Below are positions 5,878 through 8,518 of a stretch of 8,518 nt of DNA, in pieces. The notes under the pieces are model-generated. The model made no database searches, was not told the origin of the DNA, and saw only the letters and a list, made by a program, of their open reading frames with translations. Numbering within the stretch: the first letter of the stretch is position 1; each line of letters opens with the position of its first letter. Made by a program: the position numbers and the translations under genes. Location of the stretch: the NCBI GenBank assembly GCA_023392205.1, contig JAEVZN010000337.1, positions 1-8,518 on the forward strand, in the 5' to 3' direction. This DNA is from Pseudomonadota bacterium (GTDB lineage: Bacteria > Pseudomonadota > Alphaproteobacteria > Rhizobiales > Xanthobacteraceae).

Positions 5878-6737
5878 GCGACGACGGGCAGCACGGCCTC
5901 ACGGTGATCGCCTTCATCGGCAGTGTCTTCTCGCCCTATTACCGGCGCGCGCGGATGCGCGGCCATGCCGATCCGTTCAATCATTGCGCGATCAATGCTG
6001 TACTTTACGGACCGCGTGGCAAACGCTGGGCCATGACCGAACGCGGCGCGACGCGCCTCGAGCGATCCGCAACGCATTTCAGAATTGGGCGCTCGCAGCT
6101 CACCTTTGCCGGCGACGTCCTGACCATCTCGCTCGATGAAAGATGCTGTCCTGTTCCCTGGCCTCTGCGCGGCACGATCCGCATTCAGCCTCACGTTGTC
6201 GCGCACCATACCTACGACATTCATCGCAATGGGCGGCATCAATGGCGGCCAATCGCCCCGATGGCGGACATCTCCGTGAGCATGGAGAAACCGGACCTGC
6301 GCTGGAGCGGACACGGCTATTGCGATCATAATCGCGGCTCAGCTCCGCTGGAGCAGGACTTTGCGCAATGGACATGGGCGCGTCTGGCGACCCGCCACGG
6401 CAGCGCGATTCTTTACGACACGCTGCAGACCGACGGAGATTCAGTGCAGCTTGCCATCGCCCATGCCAGGGACGGTCACATCGGCACAATCGAGACGCCT
6501 GACTTTGTCCCGCTGCCGCCGACCGGCTGGCGGATCGCACGGCAGACACGGTCCGAGGATGCGGCCAGCACAACCGCGCGCACGCTTGAAGACACGCCGT
6601 TTTATGCGCGCTCGGCGATCACGGCGCGCCTCAATGGCGAACGGGTAAAAGGAATGCATGAAAGCCTGTCGCTGACCCGCTTTGCGAGCCCGCTCGTTCA
6701 GGCGATGCTGCCATTCCGGATGCCGCGGCGCGCCTGA
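5676..6737 (+). CDS. crtC: Acyclic carotenoid 1,2-hydratase (hydroxyneurosporene synthase)
   Basis: CrtC adds water to the terminal psi-end double bond of neurosporene or lycopene, a cofactor-free step before CrtD and CrtF. The conserved core begins FARDVPPNGYAWWYADAISD (residues 50-69 from this start) and continues HGLTVIAFIGSVFSPYY (73-89). An HQW triplet (188-190) is followed 25 residues later by YCD (215-217) in SGHGYCDHNRG. This His-x-Trp/Tyr-x-Asp set has the same spacing I recall for the active-site residues of the Rubrivivax gelatinosus enzyme. Start problem: between the ATG at 5676 and the conserved core there is no ATG, GTG or TTG in frame, so this is the nearest canonical start. 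It overlaps crtD by 202 bp, and its first 48 or so residues look like out-of-frame translation of crtD rather than real protein. The other upstream ATG considered is at 5529. The stop (TGA) is 11 bp from the convergent small gene. Confidence 0.85.
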   Translation: MDGVVPQAGITDGDSGTLSRGRERASGTGHPDGRLVGPAGGTGPDAGFGFARDVPPNGYAWWYADAISDDGQHGLTVIAFIGSVFSPYYRRARMRGHADPFNHCAINAVLYGPRGKRWAMTERGATRLERSATHFRIGRSQLTFAGDVLTISLDERCCPVPWPLRGTIRIQPHVVAHHTYDIHRNGRHQWRPIAPMADISVSMEKPDLRWSGHGYCDHNRGSAPLEQDFAQWTWARLATRHGSAILYDTLQTDGDSVQLAIAHARDGHIGTIETPDFVPLPPTGWRIARQTRSEDAASTTARTLEDTPFYARSAITARLNGERVKGMHESLSLTRFASPLVQAMLPFRMPRRA

Positions 6738-6748
6738 CGGCGATCGCT

Positions 6749-6892
6749 TCACATCCTGTCGGCCCGGTCGGATTCAGATTCGGCCTGCTTCTTGTTGCGA
6801 TCCAGCCGCAGCGAAACAAGCTGGAAAATGCCCCAGCCGATCACCAGGGCAAAAACCGCCATCAATTTGATCAGGCCGAGATTGCCGTCCAT
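6749..6892 (-). CDS. Small single-span membrane protein, unknown function
   Basis: A 47-codon frame too short for most gene finders, beginning eight bases after the crtB stop and ending 11 bp from the convergent crtC stop. The product starts MDGNLGLIKLMAVFALVIGW. Residues 7-28 form one uninterrupted hydrophobic helix. They are followed by RLDRNKK (29-35) and a polar, Glu/Ser/Asp/Arg-rich tail to residue 47. By the positive-inside rule the tail should face the cytoplasm. There is no clear Shine-Dalgarno, so translation is probably coupled to crtB. The exact fit to the gap, the clean helix-plus-charged-tail design and the operon position argue for a real gene. I recall a short conserved hypothetical at the equivalent place in related photosynthesis clusters, but I cannot name a family. 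A role with membrane-bound carotenoid enzymes is only a guess. Confidence 0.72.
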   Translation of the reverse strand: MDGNLGLIKLMAVFALVIGWGIFQLVSLRLDRNKKQAESESDRADRM

Positions 6893-6900
6893 CGCATCTG

Positions 6901-7965
6901 TCAGCCGGCCCGTTCCATCTGCGCCCGCTTTTCAAGCCGCTCGAACAGATCGATCACCCAGATGGCGCGATCGCGAATGTGACTGAGCGGCGCAAAGCCG
7001 CGACGGGTCTTGGCTGCCGCATGTGTCGCAAGCGGCACCGGATCGATCAGGAATTGGGCGCTCGCGAGCGGCGCATGGGTCTGGTGTCCGCCCCACACCA
7101 GACTGTCGGGCACGACATTGCACAACACGGAAAGCTTTCGCGCCGCGGGAACGACCGTGCGGCGGGTGACGGAATCCAGTCCGTTGCGCAGAAGTTCGCG
7201 GCCGATCTCGCGATACAGAAGCCGCGCCGCGTGGATGGCCGGACGGCAATCGACCGGCAAGGTGCCAATGCCCGGCTCGGCGCGTGTATAGAGAGTCTCG
7301 GCCTGCGCCAGCAGACGCCGGATCACGGAAGCCAGTTGCGGCGAATGCATGGGGTCAGCGATCAACGCATCCGCATCGAGGCCTGCCTCCTGAAGCCAGC
7401 GCCACGGCAAATAGACCCGGCCGTTTCGCGCATCTTCACCGACATCGCGAGCGATATTGGTGAGTTGCATGGCGATGCCAAGTTCGGAGGCTCGTGCCAG
7501 AATTGCCGGATCGCGACGGCCCATCACCAGTGTCATCATCACGCCGACACAGCCGGCCACGCGCGCTGCATAGGCGTAAAGGTCTTCGATCTGTTCGTAG
7601 CGCCGGGCTTCCAGATCCCATGCAAACCCCTCCAGCAGCGAATCCGGAAGCGCGCGCGGGATGGCGTGTTGTTCGACGACACGCGCAAATGCGCGGTCTG
7701 CCGGATGGTCTTCTGGCCGCCCGTCATAGATGCCGTCCAGCCGTTCATGCAGCCGGATCAGCGCACGATGCGGGTTATGCCCGTGATCGACCGCGTCGTC
7801 GGCGACACGGCAAAAGGCATAGAGCGCGGAAGCCGGATCGCGCACGCGGGCCGGAAGCAGCAACGACGCCGCATGAAACGAACGCGAGCCACCTTTCAGC
7901 AGCGCGCGGCAGGCGGCGAGATCGTTGCGTTTTGAACGGTCAGCGCGCAGCGAAGGCAATGGCAT
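6901..7965 (-). CDS. crtB: Phytoene synthase
   Basis: CrtB condenses two geranylgeranyl diphosphates via prephytoene diphosphate to 15-cis-phytoene, the first committed carotenoid step. From this start (354 residues) it shows GGSRSFHAASLLLP (25-38) and LYAFCRVADDAVD (48-60), the first Asp-rich motif. RRYEQIEDLYAYAARVAGCVG lies around 121-141, and QLTNIARDVGEDARNGRVYLP (167-187) contains the second Asp-rich motif DVGED. A roughly 50-residue C-terminal extension follows the catalytic fold. Start choice: ATG at 7965 (MPLPSLRADRSKRNDL) overlaps the crtI end by 26 bp and leaves a short N-terminus before the conserved part. The frame is open to 8118, but those extra 51 codons lie wholly within crtI and do not look like CrtB. 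GGTGG six bases upstream is a modest ribosome site. The small membrane gene follows downstream. Confidence 0.94.
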   Translation of the reverse strand: MPLPSLRADRSKRNDLAACRALLKGGSRSFHAASLLLPARVRDPASALYAFCRVADDAVDHGHNPHRALIRLHERLDGIYDGRPEDHPADRAFARVVEQHAIPRALPDSLLEGFAWDLEARRYEQIEDLYAYAARVAGCVGVMMTLVMGRRDPAILARASELGIAMQLTNIARDVGEDARNGRVYLPWRWLQEAGLDADALIADPMHSPQLASVIRRLLAQAETLYTRAEPGIGTLPVDCRPAIHAARLLYREIGRELLRNGLDSVTRRTVVPAARKLSVLCNVVPDSLVWGGHQTHAPLASAQFLIDPVPLATHAAAKTRRGFAPLSHIRDRAIWVIDLFERLEKRAQMERAG

Positions 7966-8518
7966 CGGGGACCACCGTGTCAAGAATACGTGCGGAAGAC
8001 AGGACGCCCGGCAACCCTGCACCCGGATGGGTGCCGGCGCCGACGAGATAAAGTCGTTCGATATCTTCGCTTCTGTTATGCGGCCGGAACCAGGCGCTCT
8101 GCCAGAGCACCGGTTCAAGCCCGAAGGCGGCGCCGCGAAAGGACCCGAGCCGGTCCTGAAAATCCTGCGGCGTCAGCATATGCGACGTGACGATCTCGTC
8201 TTCCAGACCGGGCAGCATGGTCTGCGACAGATGCCGCATCAGACGCTGCCGATAGGGCTCGGCGGTCTGCGACCAGTCGGTATCGCCGTCGAGGTTCGGC
8301 ACCGGCGAGAGCACATAGAAGGCATCGCAGCCTTCCGGCGCAAGCGACGGATCGGTCGCGGTCGGGCGATGCAGATACAGGCTGAAATCGTCGGCCAGAA
8401 CCTTGCGCTTGAAGATGTCGGTGAGAAGGTCGCGGTAACGCGGCCCCAGCATGATGGTGTGATGCGGCACATCCGGATAGCGGCGGCGCGTGCCGAAATA
8501 CCAGACGAACAGGCTCAT
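7940..8518 (-). CDS. crtI: Phytoene desaturase, C-terminal part
   Basis: Partial gene: the last 192 codons, with the 5' end beyond the right edge. CrtI is the FAD-dependent desaturase that converts phytoene through several steps to neurosporene or lycopene. The visible part opens SLFVWYFGTRR, continues DDFSLYLHRPTATDPSLAP and CDAFYVLSPVPNL, then SAWFRPHNRSED. It ends with the C-terminal FAD-binding motif LYLVGAGTHPGAGLPGVLSS (visible residues 156-175). The GAGTHPGAGLPGV form is classic CrtI and differs from the CrtD version at 5715-5790. The Met at 8518 is an internal residue, not the start, because family members are about 500 residues long. The stop at 7940 lies inside the 5' end of crtB, so the two are co-transcribed and probably translationally coupled. 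The number of desaturation steps cannot be told from this fragment. Confidence 0.94.
   Translation of the reverse strand: MSLFVWYFGTRRRYPDVPHHTIMLGPRYRDLLTDIFKRKVLADDFSLYLHRPTATDPSLAPEGCDAFYVLSPVPNLDGDTDWSQTAEPYRQRLMRHLSQTMLPGLEDEIVTSHMLTPQDFQDRLGSFRGAAFGLEPVLWQSAWFRPHNRSEDIERLYLVGAGTHPGAGLPGVLSSARILDTVVPDAIAFAAR

Noticed and set aside
6738..6748. Transcription terminator between the convergent crtC and the small membrane gene
   Set aside because: Only 11 bp, with no convincing GC hairpin followed by a T-run on either strand.
6979..7935. Long open frame (318 codons) on the plus strand opposite crtB
   Set aside because: Antisense to crtB, with no motif. The conserved phytoene synthase frame explains the region.
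7966..8118. 5' extension of crtB to 8118
   Set aside because: The added 51 codons lie inside the conserved C-terminal FAD motif of crtI and do not resemble any CrtB N-terminus.

Overview
The window is an interior piece of a proteobacterial photosynthesis gene cluster. It carries genes for bacteriochlorophyll a synthesis (bchC, bchX, 5' end of bchY) and for acyclic carotenoids of the spirilloxanthin/spheroidene type (crtI, crtB, crtC, crtD, crtE, crtF). The GC-rich coding sequence, the gene order and the protein sequences resemble alphaproteobacterial purple phototrophs. My best guess is Hyphomicrobiales, of the Rhodopseudomonas/photosynthetic Bradyrhizobium type, but the exact genus cannot be fixed from sequence reading alone.

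Layout: there are four transcription blocks. (1) Minus strand, 4239 down to 1: crtE-crtF-bchC-bchX-bchY. The genes are tightly packed: crtE/crtF and bchC/bchX overlap at their stop and start codons, and only 15 bp separate bchX from bchY. The only sizeable gap is 85 bp between crtF and bchC, and it holds a promoter with two perfect TGT-N12-ACA (PpsR/CrtJ) boxes. (2) A 105-bp divergent promoter region (4240-4344) between crtE and crtD with a more degenerate pair of the same boxes. (3) Plus strand, 4345 to 6737: crtD-crtC. The conserved start of CrtC lies inside the 3' end of crtD in another frame. (4) Minus strand, from the right edge (8518) to 6749: crtI (3' part), crtB and a 47-codon membrane-protein gene. 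This block converges on crtC with an 11-bp gap.

How the genes work together: CrtE makes geranylgeranyl diphosphate, CrtB condenses two of these to phytoene, and CrtI desaturates phytoene. CrtC hydrates the psi-end, CrtD introduces the 3,4 double bond, and CrtF methylates the 1-hydroxyl. BchXYZ (chlorophyllide oxidoreductase) reduces ring B, and BchC oxidises the 3-hydroxyethyl group on the way to bacteriochlorophyllide a. The shared operator type implies joint repression by a PpsR/CrtJ regulator under oxygen or light.

I see no new system here. The points most worth checking are the small membrane-protein gene between crtB and crtC, the dual-frame crtD/crtC junction, the shared bidirectional operator at crtE/crtD, and a probable TTG start for bchX.
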